Source of the DNA: Thermochaetoides thermophila DSM 1495
Taxonomy: Eukaryota > Ascomycota > Sordariomycetes > Sordariales > Chaetomiaceae
Length of the DNA stretch: 64,000 nucleotides
NCBI RefSeq assembly: GCF_000221225.1
Contig: NW_006383023.1
Span: 496,001-560,000 of the forward strand
Direction: 5' to 3'
The position numbers were made by a program, and so were the translations under genes. The number at the start of each line of letters is the position of its first letter. The first letter of the stretch is position 1. Of the stretch, positions 1 through 11,634 are shown one piece after another. Below the pieces are notes generated by a model. The model made no database searches. It saw only the letters and a list, made by a program, of their open reading frames with translations, and was not told the origin of the DNA.

Positions 1-2237
1 AATCTCCCTCACTATCAATTTGCTCTCCTTCGCTTCCTTGCCTTGTCTCACCTCCCGTCACAACCCGAGGAGTGAACTACCCTGCGCCCGCCCGGACCCC
101 GCGGTCCGTCATCGGATCTTCCTGGCTGAAGTGCAACACCGTTAGGGTGGGGCACGCCGATGGCGCAATCGCTCTCGTCCCCGATCCTGTTTTTCTTCTA
201 CGCTGATTGGTTGGGTGGTGTTGAAGTTGCAGAAAGTGGGTAAGGCGGCTTATATGCATGTATCGGGAAGACCAGAGGGGTTGCTGGGTAGCCGGGAGGG
301 GATGTCAATATTTACATTCCTGTGAAGATCAGCTCAAAGGTTGGTGAAACAGGGGATGGTGACGATGTTGACATGGACTCCTGAAGGCAACCACATCTCA
401 ACACTACCTACCAGGGCATAAAGTGTTGGCCAAACCAATTGTCGTCCGATCATCCAAAAAAAAGAAAGAAAAAAAGATTCAGCAGCGAGATATTTTGCAA
501 GACATTGATGCCAACTGCCGAATAACAAATATCGGAAGGCTCGACCACAACAATGTTGAAAACAAGAGACCATTTTCTAGCTGTCCAATCATTCCAAAAC
601 ATGATTTGATGAGTCTTCGGGTGGAAAAACATTATGCAGCACTCAATTGTGAGTTCGCATGAGGGATCAGGGCTTACAACGTGTTGGTGATGGATTCTCA
701 CATCTTGCACAAGAGACTCAGGACAACATCCTTATCAAACCCTGAATCACAAACCCCAGAAGGGACAACCCTCACCAGGTGAAGATATTGCAGCAACCCA
801 TGGTAACTCGACCAAAAAAAGGCAGTTATACGGCATGGTGTAAAATGAATTGTGCTGGCAACGCCAGAGTTTCCTCTGACATCATAAGGGAAACGAATCT
901 ATGCTTGCTCTCTCCCCGGACTGCACATCTGATATCTGTCTTACTCACCAACTTTTCTCATCAGAATCACTCCGTAATGTCTTGATCTTGGGGGAACTCC
1001 CCTCAGGCGACTGACTGACTAGTCTAATCCATGGTTTTGTCAATCAAGGGGGGACCTACCAAAAGTTCGACAAGTGTCCAAGGCATTTATTCTATCGAAG
1101 AGAGAACGAGAATGTTAGCAAATGGTGCGTCTCGACTGGATAAGCACTATCGTATCCACACAATGATCGATTTCATGTTCATTGTGGAGGACAATTGACC
1201 CTTGAGGTACCCCAGGGCTCTGGCAGACGACAAGTTAGCCGTTGGTTGGATCTCCCAAGAATCATCAACCAAGGACTTCTGCCCAACCCGACCGAGGGCT
1301 CGTTCGTGCTGATTACTCACTCAAACAACCGTAGCCTCCAGTCGAAGGCACCAGTCCATCTACCTAACCACACTTCCCCTGATAAAGGACCGATAATACT
1401 GCCCTATCGATGGGCTCACCGTCGCTGCTTTCATCTCATCTTTCGCATCTCTATGAGAGAACACGAACAGGACACGTTCAGCCCTGACAAGAAAGCCCCA
1501 TGATGCTCCTCCCTTTCTTATTGTGCCACACCAACAAAGAAAAAGATATTCCTATTTTCCTCCTGGTTGGCCCACACTTTTCTTGCACTAACAATTTTTC
1601 TCCCTAGACCATTTCTCCCAAGAATCGAGTTTCTTCCCAAACCACCAACTTTTCGAGACCTAGACGGTTTTCTTCGTGGCAAACTTTTCGGACCAACAAA
1701 CGAGATCAAGTCCTTTTTTTTCAAGCCAAGTCTCTGCCTTTTGGCTCGGCCCCTTCAGTGAGCAAAGCCCTCTTTTTTTTTTTCTGAACTGCCCAAAGTA
1801 ACCGATAACGCAACATCAGAGCACGTCAACCAGTTGTATTTTTTTTCGGTCCCGACAAGTGTCTGGCCTCCACGATCCGCCCTCTCGTCTGGCCAACCAA
1901 GCGGTTGGCTCAAGCGCCTATTTCCTCGGCTGCCTTTTATGCTTTTTGTCTTTTTTTTCCCCCTTCTCAGCTTGTCAAGATTGTGAAGTCACACTCAAGG
2001 TCTCCTCCGGCACCCGCCTACCGACGAGAAAAAGGTTTTTCGTCTTCCACAGTGCCGCCGCTGCCACGAAGAATAAAAACGAGAAGAAAATAAAGGAGAA
2101 AGGGGGGAAAAGACAGGCCAAATAACTTGCCGTCCTCGCCTGACGCAGTGTCCAGCACCCAGCACGCCGCCGTTACCCCTGAGCCCGGCACCGACAACTT
2201 CTTTTTCTTCCTTTTTTTCGACACAAAGGAATCACAA
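1..2237. other. Left-edge intergenic region and leader of the Rho-like gene
   Basis: No open frame here resembles a protein family and the longest frames are about 100 codons. The first 1.4 kb has mixed composition. From about 1500 to 2230 the + strand becomes strongly pyrimidine-rich with many T-runs (for example near 1770-1785 and 1840-1848), which is typical of fungal core promoters and 5' leaders, so this part probably serves the Rho-like gene that starts at 2238. A gene ending left of position 1 cannot be excluded. Confidence 0.6.
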
Positions 2238-5158
2238 ATGTCCACGCCCCCGAATGGCCCCAACGGACCGCCCCAACAGCCGCCCCCTCCTCAACCGCCA
2301 GCCATCCCGTTAACCATGCACGGCGGCCGGCCGCAGCCCGCCTCGGCCCGTTCTGCCTTTATTCTCGGTCCCTTGGTGCCCCATTCCTTGGTCCCGGCCG
2401 CCCCAGGCAGTAGCACCACGCGCTTTGGCTCGCCCTCGCCCGTCCCCTCGTCCCGTTTTGCGTCCGGGTTTGGCGCTGGCTTCGCTCCCCCACCTCCTCC
2501 TCCGCTAAATTTGTTCGGTTCGCCCTCACCTTTGGGTGCTGCGTGCCGCTTCGGCTCCGGCTCTTCCCGCGCGGGAGGTTTTTTTGCTTCCGGCGGCCCC
2601 TCCGACTCTCGTGATACCTGCGGCGGTCGCTTCGGCCGTGGTTTAGATGCTCCCCCTTCGTCTTCAGCGGCCCTTAACTCGGCCCGCCAGCTTATCCGGC
2701 TGGGCGGGTTTGAGTTCAACTTTTCGTTTTCGCTGGCCGCCCCATCCTTCGTCTCTGGCCCGGCCCCGTCTGCGCTCGCTTTTGGCCCGGCTCCTAACTC
2801 GGGTGGTGCTTGGGGCCATCATCATTCTGTGTCTGGGTTTGGCGCCCCAATGGCTTCCTCGCATCATCAGCAGCAGTCCGAGCTTGGTTTCGTCAGTGGT
2901 GGTGTCGGTTCCGTCTCCGGACGCTCACATCGAACGCGTCAGTTCACGTCTGCCCCCTCGGCTCCGGCCTCTCAGTCGGCTGCTGCTCCACCTGGGTTCC
3001 CTTCTGCGCCGCCGCCCAGTTCCGCTTCGTCTTCTTCTCCCGGCGGTGGTCCTGGTCTTGATCCTTGTCTGGGAGATCTTGCTCGTGGTTCTGGCGCTGG
3101 TTCTGGTGTTTTTGGTCCCGCGGCGGTGGATGTTCCTCCGCCCGTGGAAGAGATTGCTGGGTCGCTATATGGGCGCCCACAACTGCACCGTTGGGGTGGA
3201 GGATGGAGGTTTCAGCCGACGTTTAGGATGGAGGCGTGGTTGAGGGGGTTGGAAGAGCTGACATTGGAGGATAGGGAGCCTCAAGCCCAAGGACAGGAAG
3301 GAGTGCAGAGACAGCAACAATATGTCAATATGGAGGAGGGTGTGGATGTTTCTGCCCCGGCCCTGGCCGGGGAGATGGAGCAGCGAGGGGAGAAGAGAGG
3401 TTTGGTAAGTTCGAATCGTTTTTCACTCATCACCGTCGTTTTTTTTTCTTTCCCATTGTCATCGCTCAGCCTCATCGGCTTCGCCGGCTGGCCGGGTGGA
3501 AAAAAGAAATCTCATCCCGTTCAGCCCGGTCTGAGCTCAAGCCTCGTCTCCCATTCCCTTCGCTTCCCGAACGAATCTCCACAGCCTCACCGCTACTTCC
3601 CTCACCCCCTGCACATCGCCCAAACGAACACATAGACTACTGCACGATGCCAGCAAAGATCATGATGTTGTTCCTGCTGACCTCTCTATCACCTGCAGCC
3701 GACCGAAGATGAACCCGTCCCCACCGGCGCCGCCTCCGCCTCCGCCGACGTCGCCGATGCCGCCATGCTCCCTCCGTCCTCCGAGCCTGCTGCCGGCGCC
3801 CCCGCCGCCAAGCGCTCCCGCACTACTGCCGCCGCTTCGTCTTTCGCCGACTCCATCCGGCGTGCCGTCTCCCGTGTGGGCCAGAACACGATTGGTACCA
3901 TTGGAGTTAGTTCAAGGAAGCATCATCGCCGGGCGAATACTGCCCTTGCAGGTGGTCAAGCACAATCAGCTGCACTGACTGCAAACACACTTGCAAAATT
4001 TGATGGTTCGGAAGGAAAGACTGGGAGGAGAAGGGCTGCGAGTGCCGGCGCGGCGAGTATCTTCTTAGGGGCTGCTGCTGCGACGGTGGTTACGGCGGGG
4101 AGTGTGAAGGAGAGGGTTAGGAGGGTTTTTGGTAGTGGTAGTGGTGGTGGTGGTGGTGGTGGTGGTGGTTGTAGTTCTGCGATACTTGAGACTCAGCCGC
4201 ACTTGCGGCGGCAGGATACACCGTTCAGAGACAGGACGCCTGAACCGGGGGCTGCACTCGCGTTGGCGGGACGGTATAAGAGGAAGATCAAGATTTGTTT
4301 ATTGGGGGATGTGGGTTCGGGGAAGACAGCTTTTTTGAAGTGAGTTATCATCAATCCGAGGTGAGAGGGGGGAGGGGGGTTTTGGATGCTGACGGTTTAA
4401 CGCAGCCGCGTCATTACTGGAGTGTATAATGAGGTAAGCTTTATCCCGATGATTTATTTTATGCTCATATACTTACCAGCCAGACAACTCCCACTCAAGT
4501 TCCCGACCTGCGCTTCTGCGAGATCGACGGCGACAATGGCGACGTGATTGGCGTTGAGATCTGGGATTTCCCCGGCCTAGTGACCAGCGGGAGCCCGGGA
4601 TCGCAGTTGTCGACTTTCTTTGATGTTGCCATCATCTGCTTCAGCTTGGAGGACGCGGAGAATGTTAATAACATTACTGAAATTGTAACTATTTGAGTAC
4701 CCCTGGATGGATGGTATGACAGGGCTGACAGTTCTCAGTGGAAGCCGAAGCTCGACCATTCCCTCCACGACGGCTCGATCTACCTCATCGGCATGAAGAA
4801 AGACCTGAGGCCCGAGTATCCTCGCTTAGAGCTCGAGTTTTTGCCGGATAAGAAGCCTGTCACGAAGGAGATGGTACCTTACCCCTTTCCCTCTCTGATG
4901 CTCCTTTTTCTCCATTCGACTCGATCACTAACAAACTTCCAGGGCCACGAAGTAGCAAAAAAGATCGGCGCCGAAGCTTACTTTGAGTGCTCGGCTAAAG
5001 AGGGTAACGATACAGCCTGGATCGTCGAAGCCATTGTCCACCAAGTGTGTGACATGCACGATGAGCGCGAGCGCAAGCGCAGGGCGGAGCAGAGCCTCGG
5101 CAATAGGGCCAAGGAGACGCTGTCTAAGGCGTTTAAGTTCGGCTTTGGGAAAAAGTGA
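2238..5158 (+). CDS. Divergent Rho-like small GTPase with ~590-residue N-terminal extension
   Basis: Exons read 2238-3404, 3699-4339, 4406-4433, 4484-4684, 4739-4873 and 4943-5158; all junctions keep frame and give 795 residues. Residues 1-390 are disordered, rich in P, S, G and F-G pairs; 391-585 contain a basic A/S/R-rich part and a poly-Gly run. The GTPase domain begins near 587: P-loop GDVGSGKT (592-599), G3 WDFPGL (639-644), Rho-type W-x-P after it (680), G4 MKKD (698-701), G5 ECSAK (739-743). The W-P spacing, the K-D-L-R and the insert before G725 point to the Rho branch. Oddities: Leu644 replaces the catalytic Gln61, P-loop residues are changed, and the protein ends FGFGKK without a CaaX box. 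Family knowledge predicts poor GTP hydrolysis and no prenylation; that is inference. The first exon could belong to another transcript, but its junction to exon 2 is a perfect GTAAGT/CTGCAG pair in phase 0. Confidence 0.75.
4129..4170 (+). repeat. (GGT)n microsatellite coding for poly-Gly
   Basis: About fourteen GGT/AGT-type triplets lie inside exon 2 of the Rho-like gene and encode a Gly/Ser linker just before the GTPase domain. The tract is in frame, so length changes by whole units would only alter linker length. Confidence 0.9.
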
Positions 5159-6061
5159 TATCTCCCTCAGTGCCGCAACTCGACCGAATACGACTTACTC
5201 AACTTACTGATCCGGTTCTATGCCGCTCCATTCGACACGTTTTACTCGACTTTGTTTGGCTTCACTCATGATTCGACACACTCACTCAACCCACTTCTTC
5301 GGTTCCACCGTCATGATTCGACCACTCGTTATGACTGATGATTACGTTATGACTTTAATGACCGTTGTTCGTCGGGCTTCTGCTTTCGAGGGGTGAGAGA
5401 GGGATTCTGCTTTTCTGTTTGGTAGTCTTTCTTCGTCGTTGGGAGGTTACGTTAAGAGCTAGAGTCTTAGGACTGACTGCGAAGTCAAACTGCCATAACT
5501 GATGGTCATATGGTAATATTTGGAGGATATCTGGAATTTAGGATAGCAGTCAAGGCCATATTTGCTTCGGGGCTGGATGTAGAATAGAAGGAAGGCCGTC
5601 CAATGTACGGATATATGAAATTTCACTTGCGGATTACACACTGAATGAAATTCAGTAATCGAGGCAATCCTCAAGTCCTTTCACCATACATCCCAAGGGT
5701 GGGGCGCGGGGGAACTGGAGACGCTGCGGGCCTGCGGCTGAACCCGCCTTGGCGCTGGGCTGGGCTCAGCCTCGGCTTTGATGTATCTTTCTGTGAGCTG
5801 CATCAACAAACTACGCCCTTATTCACCACACCATTGGAGACAGCACTTACTATCGCGCCCGGTGCGCACTCCATTACAGTGACGTGTCAAGCACATTCTA
5901 ATGCAATTAGAAACTCCTGTAATCAATAATCAAACGAATCTCTTCCGTCCTGACTGAGGATCCTCCCAAACAACCTCGTACCACGTTGCCATTCCCGAAA
6001 GCTCGATTCTACTTCTGTACCCCCAAAGAACCAGCCTTCGCGATCCTCTCACTTCATAGCA
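5159..6061. other. Intergenic region between the Rho-like gene and DSC3
   Basis: About 900 bp without a recognisable gene. The 5' part is probably the 3' untranslated region of the GTPase gene and contains several dispersed ATTCGACxC-type words (5230-5325). The last 100 bp before 6062 are C/T-rich and look like the DSC3 leader. Confidence 0.55.
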
Positions 6062-7189
6062 ATGTCCTCCCACGCCGGCCCCTCCCAATCCAAACCCCCT
6101 CCTCGACCGCTACCATCTGCTGCTCCCCCAAATTCTCCGTTGCCTCTACTCATCACAATCCGCTTCAGCACCTCCCTCCCCGATCTCCATCTCGACGTAC
6201 CAGAGCCACACCAAACAACCGTCGTTGCGTTACGATACATGATTCGGGAGAAGCTGGCTAGTCAGGCCACATCCCCCGAGCATGACGACGACGACGATTA
6301 CAGTGACCATGATAGGCATGACACGAGAAGCGAGAAGAGGATATCCAAGGACAAAGCCCCCTTACTGGGCAGTCAGGGGCCCGCCAAGGCACGCCTACGA
6401 CTTATACACAATGGTAGGGTGCTTCCAGATACAGCCGTGCTATCTTCGGTCCTGAAGATGCCCCCTCCCCCTCCCCCCGCCTCCGACCCGAAAGGCAAAG
6501 GCAAAGCCGTCCTCCGCCCCATCCGCATCTTTATCAACTGCAGCATCGGCGACCCTCTCACCTCCGAAGAACTCGACGCTGAACGCGAAGCCGCCATATC
6601 CCCCCTCCCTTCCTCTCCCCCCTCTACCTCCACCACAGGGGGGAGAACCCCCCTAAAGCTGGACACTACCAGCACCTCCCCGCATCGGCACCCCCAAGAA
6701 GGGGGGGAGGGGGCGCGACCAACAAGACCGCAGGGCTTCGACAGACTGCTCCAGTCTGGCTTCACCCCCTCTGAGATAGCGACCCTCCGCTCACACTTCC
6801 GCGCGATCCATACCGCCCGCTTCACCCCGGACACCATGCCCAGTCCGGATACCTTACGGGCGATGGAAGACGCCTGGCTAGATAACAACTCCTCCTCATC
6901 TGCCCCCTCTGGGTCCCTCCTCGCCAGCTCGAACACCGCAGGTGGCGGCTATATAGATGACGGGGAAGAAGGAACTAATATCGGGATAGAGGATGCTTAT
7001 GGGTTGAGTGCCATAGCAGGATCGTTAATACAGGGGATGCTAATGGGATTTGTGTGGCCGCTGGGGGTAATTGGATGGCTTGGGAAAGAAGACGGGGTGT
7101 GGTCGAGACGGATGCAGGTGTTTGCGGGCTTGGGGGTGGTGTTGAGTTTGTCGGTAGGGGTTGTTAGGGGGTTGACGGGGGAGGGATAA
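6062..7189 (+). CDS. dsc3: DSC E3 ubiquitin ligase complex subunit 3 (DUF2407 family)
   Basis: A single exon of 375 residues. Dsc3 is an ER/Golgi membrane subunit of the Dsc E3 ligase complex, which ubiquitinates membrane proteins and, in many fungi, activates the sterol regulator SREBP. Visible support: an N-terminal ubiquitin-like domain (about residues 28-160: LLITIRFS start, then LRLIHNGRVLPD, then IFINCSIGD end) interrupted by an acidic D/H/R-rich insertion, a central proline/serine linker, and the conserved C-terminal module beginning GFDRLLQSGFT near 222 with the family's R-S-H-F region. Two membrane segments lie near 321-340 and 351-370, at the very C terminus as usual in this family. 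The start is the first in-frame ATG after a CT-rich leader. The subunit assignment rests on domain order and is firm; regulation cannot be read from the sequence. Confidence 0.85.
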   Translation: MSSHAGPSQSKPPPRPLPSAAPPNSPLPLLITIRFSTSLPDLHLDVPEPHQTTVVALRYMIREKLASQATSPEHDDDDDYSDHDRHDTRSEKRISKDKAPLLGSQGPAKARLRLIHNGRVLPDTAVLSSVLKMPPPPPPASDPKGKGKAVLRPIRIFINCSIGDPLTSEELDAEREAAISPLPSSPPSTSTTGGRTPLKLDTTSTSPHRHPQEGGEGARPTRPQGFDRLLQSGFTPSEIATLRSHFRAIHTARFTPDTMPSPDTLRAMEDAWLDNNSSSSAPSGSLLASSNTAGGGYIDDGEEGTNIGIEDAYGLSAIAGSLIQGMLMGFVWPLGVIGWLGKEDGVWSRRMQVFAGLGVVLSLSVGVVRGLTGEG

Positions 7190-7539
7190 CACTGGAAGAC
7201 ATAGTATCTAGGAGAGGATAGAGGGGCAGGAGGGGGATGAGGAGGTCGTTCCGAGATGTTCGAGGGATGTCCTGGGGGTTAGTGTTGGGTTTTTTTTTTT
7301 TAAAAAAAAAAAGGAACCTATGAGGCCAGAGGGGAAGGGCCTTCGACGAGGAATGGGAATTGTAAGACATGAGATGGGATACAAGATGTGACTGATTGGA
7401 GAAAGCGATGTACAAACGGGAGTGTACAAAGGATGAGATGAAGGGCCGAGGATTGCGTAAAAGCTGGGATGGTATAGGAAGTGATCTGGATGGATGTGTG
7501 GACATGACATAACCAAATGATACCCGATAGAAAACAACC

Positions 7540-7571
<32 letters not shown>

Positions 7572-8281
7572 CAGTAATCCTAATGGAATGGATGAAAGAC
7601 GAGAAACGAACCTGACCGTAGGTCCGTCGTACACACAGCAAGCAAGAAGCAGCTCAGAAAATGGGAAATCTCCTCGGTAATCCAGGGCGCTACTCGGAGC
7701 AGCAGCCCATCATCATCTAACTCGCCCCGCCCTACCCCCCTGCTTCCCCCCCCTTTCATTCAGGGCATACGACATAGCAGACTCGGGAGAGAGTCCAAGT
7801 TAGCCAACCTGGACTTGCCACGCCCAAAGGCAAGCTACAGACTAAGCTAACCTTTCTCCCCTCCCTCGTCTTCTTCAAAACCTACGCCAGGCAGCTGGGT
7901 CGTCATCTACCTACCCTACCTACGCTATGCCATCTCTCTCCACATACATGATGTAACTAGCTAGCCATTCAAGAGAGAAAAGGTCGTCAAAGAAAAGCCC
8001 TCTCGGCCGCCCACGTCATGGTATCCTCCTTTTATTAGGTGAACCCATCCCACTGAAAGCAGTCCCTGTTATGATAGAGAAAAATAATAATAATAAAAAA
8101 AAAGTAAAACAACCGAGTCAAAAAGCAAACGCCAAATATCCCAGCCCTGTACCGTCGAATGCACATAGTAGGTAGGTAACATCATGTCGGTGCCGTGCCG
8201 TGTCATGCCATAAAAGTACGCCATGTTCTTTTGTTGGGACCGGAAAAAAAAAAACATTGCAAGATTGATGGAAAGAGTCGT
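7190..8281. other. Convergent 3' region between DSC3 and MTR4
   Basis: About 1.1 kb between two convergent genes. It holds a T10/A11 junction near 7290-7312 that could form a hairpin terminator-like structure, an ACC/AAC triplet tract at about 7537-7573, and A/T-rich runs near 8085-8105 and 8247-8256. No gene is supported. Confidence 0.6.
7537..7573. repeat. (ACC)n(AAC)n compound microsatellite
   Basis: Six ACC-type triplets followed by about seven AAC-type triplets, in non-coding DNA downstream of DSC3. Confidence 0.85.
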
Positions 8282-11200
8282 TTACAGATACAAGCTGTTG
8301 AACGAGACAATGTCGCGGCGGATCTTGGCGAGGCTGGTCTCGAACTTCTCGCGCAGCTCGTCGCTGCCCATGACCTTGGCCGCCTCGGCCATCTGGCGCA
8401 GCAGCTCCTCCAAACGGCGGAAGAGACGGATGAGCGAGCCCTCGTAGGCGTTGGACATTTTACTGTTCGACGTCAGTAACCAGGCCAGTATCACCTAAGA
8501 GGAGAGGAGAAAAAGACCTACCAAACTTCCGAAAATGGCTGCCCATTCGCCCACGCCAGTACCGTCTCCATTAGCTGCCACTTGAGGCTATTCACGTACT
8601 CGTCCTCATTGACATCCAGCTTGCTCTCGGCGCTAACCTTGGCAATAATCCTTGCCTGCGCCTGGATCTCGCGGTACGGCTTGGCGAGATCCTCCTTCAG
8701 CGCGGCCGTCGTCTCAACTTTCTCATCAAAGATAAACACGCTCAACACAGCGGCAATCACCTCCGGCGAGAGCTCGTTAAAGAACCGGTTGAACAACAAC
8801 TCCGCCAACAACAGCTCGTGCCCCTCGGTCGACGAAATCTCGCACGCCACCCTAGCCTTCATCTGCACCACCTCAGCGTCATTGATGAACCCCAGCCGGC
8901 GCAGCACCCGCTTGCGCGACTTGAGCTCGTCCATCTGCGCGATGGAGTGCGCACGCGAGATCTCCTTCTTCTTCTCCTTGATCTTGTCCTGCAGGGAGAG
9001 CTTGTACTGCAGCTTCTCCCACAGCTCGGCTAAGAGAGGCGAGTTGTGCAGCGGGTTGGCCACAAGGCGCGACTCGAGCACCTCGATCTTACGCAGCAGC
9101 TTCTTAAACTCAACATCCCGGATGTGCATGTTCTCGATCGGGTCCATGTGCGGGATGCCGTCCTCGAAGCGGCGCTGCACTTCCAGCAGGGACTTGCCCA
9201 CGCGGCGGCGGGTTTCGGGGTCGTCCATCGACCCGCCTGACTTCTTGTCCGGCACGTGCAGCTTGATCTGGCTGAGACCGTGCATGCAGGAGAGCAGACA
9301 GGGCACGACCTCCCAGCGGCCGGGGTCGTTTTTCTGGGTGACAGGGGCAATGCCGGCCGGGATGCATTGGTTGTCCTTGAGCTTGCTGTCGACGGAGCCG
9401 CTGTCGGAGGATAGGCGGAGGAGTACCTCGACGACGTAGCTCTCCTGGGGCGACCAGCCGGGATTGGGGTTATTCCGCTCGGGCCTGCGCTCGTAGAAGT
9501 TGATGATGACGCCCCAGCCGAAGTCGGTGCCGTCCGACGTGACGACGTGCATGAGTCGGCCGGGATTGATATACTTGACGCAGTTGGTCGGGTGCTGCAT
9601 GACCAGCACCATGTCCTTGGTGTACTGGTCGATCTGCTCGCGAATCGAGTGGTAGTCCTTGATGAGCGCCTCGTCGGGGATGATCATAGAGTCGCGTTCC
9701 TGTTGAAGGGCAGCCAGCTCGCGCTCTAGCTGGGGGATGCTGTGGGCCGTCTGGAACTGGAAGAAGCAGCGCTCGAGCATGTACTCGGGCGAGATGGCCT
9801 CGATACGCAGCAGGTTGAGGATCATGTTGTAGCCCAAGTGGAAGGCCGAGTTGAGGCGGTCCTGCTGGCCGACAACCACGCTGCGCGCCACCTCGGGCTC
9901 GAGCTTCTCGTCGACCATCATGATGACAATACCGCGGTCATCGAGACCACGACGACCGGCACGACCGGCCATCTGAATGTACTCGGAGGGGGTCAGCGGA
10001 CGACGCGTCTTGCCGTCCCACTTGGTAACCTGGCTGAACACGACGGTACGCGCGGGCATGTTGAGACCAATCGAGAAAGTCTCGGTCGCAAAGAGCACCT
10101 TAATAAGGCCCTCCTGGAACAAGATCTCGATGGTCTCCTTGAGAATGGGCAGCAGACCGGAGTGGTGGACACCGATGCCCTTGCGTAACAGCGGCAGGAT
10201 GTTAGAAATCTGCGGTAGTTGGCGGTCATCTTCCGACAGCTGCCCGATGGCGTTACCGAAGACCGAATTGACAAGCTCCTCCTCTTGGGGCGAGTTGAAC
10301 TTTAAGCTGGAGGTGGCCAGCGCCAACTGCTCGCATTCGCGCTTGCTGAAGTTGAAGACGATAACGGGCTGGAAGTTCTTCTTGATGATCAGCTTGATAA
10401 TCTTGGCAATGTCTGACTTTCCATCCGTGGCCTCGCCCGTGTGGATGCGCTTGTTCTTGCCGCGGCCCTTCATGCGCGCGTTGGGGTCGGCCGAGTCAGC
10501 GCCCTTGCTCTGCTCGATGGCCGACATGGCTTGGTTGAAGTTGTGCTCCTTAAAATTGCCCTTCTCGTCGACAATCAAGTAAATACCTTTGCCGCCGGCG
10601 GGGAAGAAGTAGTTCTGCAGGGGCGTCGGCCGGAAGTCGGTATAAACGACGTGGCAGGCCTGGCGATGAATTTTGGCAATCCACTCGGCAAACTGGTAGG
10701 CGTTCGGAATCGTGGCCGACAGAAAGACATAGCGAACCTTGTCGGGCAGCAGGATGATGGTCTCTTCCCAGACCACACCGCGGGTTTTGTCACGCATATA
10801 GTGAATCTCATCAAAGATGACCCACGCGACTTCGCGCATGATTTCGGAACCGCGGTACAGCATGGATCGCAGAATTTCGGTAGTCATGACCAAACAACTC
10901 GCCGTAGGGTTGATGGTAACATCACCCGTCATGAGACCAACATCGCCGAACTCGGCCTGGAAATCGCGGAACTTTTGGTTGCTAAGAGCCTTGATAGGCG
11001 AGGTGTAGATGACGCGCTGGTTGCGCTTCAGGCACTGGGCGATGGCATACTCGGCAACGACTGTCTTGCCGGCAGAGGTATGGGCAGAAACAAGTACACT
11101 CTCGTCACGCTCGATGGACGCGACCGACATGGCCTGGAAGGGATCAAGCTTGAAGGGATACGTGCGCGCCGGCTCGGCGGGCGGCTTGTGCTCGGAAAGC

Positions 11201-11634
11201 GGTATGTACTCGTAGTCGAGATCTGGCGGTAGGGCAACCTGATGCTGGATGTTGTGCGACAGCACGAGCGGTTCAGACTCAACGGTTGGCGCGAAGCCCT
11301 GAGCCGCGGTGACCTCGCGCGACTCGGCCGTCTGGAAGGTATCGGTGATGATGGGCTCGGCCTCATCTTGCATTTTGGGGCGCTTCAAGAAGCTGTTATT
11401 CGAATCATCGCCGTTTGCGGGCGTGGTCGGTTCGTCAGTCGAGGGGATCTCTTCGTTGCCGTTCGCGACGGCCTCTTCTTTGGCGGGCGCAGCGGCGCCA
11501 TTGGCATCACCATTGGCATCACCATTGGCACCACCGTTGGCGCCGTCGGTCATTTCGACGTCGGGAGTGTCGTCAGCCTTGCGCTTTTTTGGCGCTCGAG
11601 GCTGCTCCTCGAAGACGGCAAAGAGGTCATCCAT
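8282..11634 (-). CDS. mtr4: ATP-dependent RNA helicase MTR4/DOB1 (exosome cofactor)
   Basis: Two exons on the minus strand, 11634-8522 and 8462-8282, separated by a 59-bp intron; the product is 1097 residues, the normal Mtr4 length. Mtr4 is the 3'-5' Ski2-like helicase that unwinds nuclear RNAs (5.8S precursors, aberrant tRNAs, snoRNAs) for the nuclear exosome, within the TRAMP complex. Seen: DPFQ before motif I (164-167), Walker A AHTSAGKT (184-191), DEIH box (275-278), SATIPNA motif III, QMAGRAGRRG motif VI, then the arch/KOW region and the helical DSHCT end. The second exon supplies the conserved YEGSLIR...LEELLRQM and the terminal SLYL. Reading through the intron would stop after SEVW, so splicing is needed for the C terminus. 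The N-terminal arm carries GANGDANGDANG repeats. The start ATG sits 585 bp from the divergent TSC13 start. Confidence 0.96.
11500..11545. repeat. 12-bp imperfect tandem repeat in the MTR4 N-terminal arm
   Basis: A unit of about 12 bp recurs three to four times and codes on the minus strand for Asn-Gly-Asp/Ala repeats in the disordered head of Mtr4, ahead of the helicase core. Confidence 0.75.

Noticed and set aside
6373..6936. 187-codon minus-strand frame inside DSC3
   Set aside because: Shadow of the DSC3 coding sequence; composition is the reverse of its P/S-rich linker.
7286..7312. T-run followed by A-run as a transposon or terminator
   Set aside because: It can form a hairpin but no duplication or open frame accompanies it; I treat it as a simple convergent 3' region.
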